64,000 nucleotides of DNA from contig NZ_CP119147.1 in the NCBI RefSeq assembly GCF_029167645.1, positions 1,178,001 through 1,242,000 on the forward strand. Direction: 5' to 3'. Position 1 is the stretch's first letter. Every line of letters begins with the position of its first letter. Made by a program: the position numbers and the translations under genes. This DNA comes from Streptomyces sp. AM 2-1-1 (GTDB taxonomy: Bacteria; Actinomycetota; Actinomycetes; Streptomycetales; Streptomycetaceae). This document shows positions 63,629-64,000 of the stretch, piece by piece. Under the pieces are notes generated by a model. It saw nothing but the letters and a program-made list of their open reading frames with translations, did not search any database and was not told where the DNA came from.

Positions 63629-64000
63629 ATGGATCATCTGACGGTGGAACGTTCGGACGCGCGGGACTGGGCCGGTGGCCAGCTCACGGAGCTGTTCAGC
63701 GACGGATTCCCGGAGTTCATCACGGCGGACCGGGTCGCGAAGGAGTACCTGGGCCGGGTCCAGGAGTGGTTCGCCGCGTTCGACCTCTTCCTCGTCGACC
63801 GCTCGGGGGTTCCGGTGGCGGGCGGCTGGGGAGTCCCGTTGCGGTGGGACGGGGACCCGGACACCCTGCCCACCGGCTACACCGACGCGCTGATACGTGC
63901 GGTGCGGGGGCGGGAGGAGGGCGTCGAGCCCGACACCCTGGTGATCTGCGGGGCGATCGTCACTCCCGCGCTGAAGGGGCAGGGTCTGGCCGGCCGGGCC
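63629..64000 (+). CDS. GNAT-like acetyltransferase, 3' end outside window
   Basis: The first 124 codons are present. FLVDRSGVPVAGGWGVPLRW and VICGAIVTPALKGQGLAGRA (a motif A-like glycine loop at the edge) suggest the GNAT fold. The rest lies beyond the right edge. Confidence 0.7.
   Translation, partial: MDHLTVERSDARDWAGGQLTELFSDGFPEFITADRVAKEYLGRVQEWFAAFDLFLVDRSGVPVAGGWGVPLRWDGDPDTLPTGYTDALIRAVRGREEGVEPDTLVICGAIVTPALKGQGLAGRA

Overview
The window is chromosomal DNA of a Streptomyces or very close relative. The evidence is very high G+C with strong third-position bias, a chaplin surface protein, a divergent rheA/hsp18 pair with TGTCATC-N5-GATGACA operators, an actinobacterial RRHVDL leader peptide ahead of the sulfite reductase operon, and an SAV2148-type HEPN protein. 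No rRNA, tRNA or CRISPR array was seen.

Layout. (1) 1-7153, minus strand: the upstream end of a polyketide/nonribosomal-type operon cut by the left edge. It holds an MFS exporter, a KS-AT-ACP module without reductive domains, and an aminotransferase fused to a luciferase-like monooxygenase. The three genes are coupled by 1-4 base overlaps. (2) 7154-8184 is a 1 kb non-coding divergent region, then a chaplin with pentapeptide repeats and a sortase-type tail. (3) 8886-18915: thiolase and LysR regulator, DUF2267 protein, the heat-shock pair hsp18/rheA, BrkB-type membrane protein, AidB-like dehydrogenase, GAF regulator and an acetyltransferase. (4) 19039-28624: a complete assimilatory sulfur locus. 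A cysteine-codon leader peptide is followed by sulfite reductase, a zinc-ribbon peptide, cysH, cysC, cysD, cysN, an SsuABC-type ABC importer and a sirohydrochlorin chelatase, which supplies the metal step of the siroheme used by the reductase. (5) 28757-30542: a lone ABC ATPase and two small cytosolic proteins. (6) 30590-37365: a decayed accessory region with a multiply frameshifted plasmid-type gene, a truncated DciA (DUF721) paralogue, an intact Tat-exported amidase, a YciI remnant, IS256 and IS5 fragments, a low-G+C pair (metalloprotease-like fragment plus zinc ribbon) and broken phosphotransferase and aldo/keto reductase genes. (7) 37684-44697: an NAD(P)-binding protein, a sugar ABC importer, a phosphotransferase, a DEDDh exonuclease and a HEPN protein. 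(8) 45090-55271: glycogen/trehalose metabolism (glgX, treY, treZ) interleaved with an FHA protein and GH29 and GH1 glycosidases. GlgX, TreY and TreZ together can trim glycogen and convert the maltodextrin to trehalose. (9) 55394-64000: a membrane-anchored protein, an M24 peptidase, acetyltransferases, a helical-repeat protein, an unusual MerR/sliding-clamp fusion regulator, a membrane protein, a P-loop kinase and a VOC protein.

Most notable items: the MerR-DNA-polymerase-beta-clamp fusion with its own legible MerR-type promoter (19-base spacer, dyad, apparently leaderless); the KS-AT-ACP / AMT-LLM module, predicted to build a beta-amino and possibly oxygenated polyketide unit; the cysteine leader peptide; the fully readable RheA control region; and the toxin-like low-G+C remnant inside the degraded region. 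All functions are inferred from reading the sequence; no searches were run.
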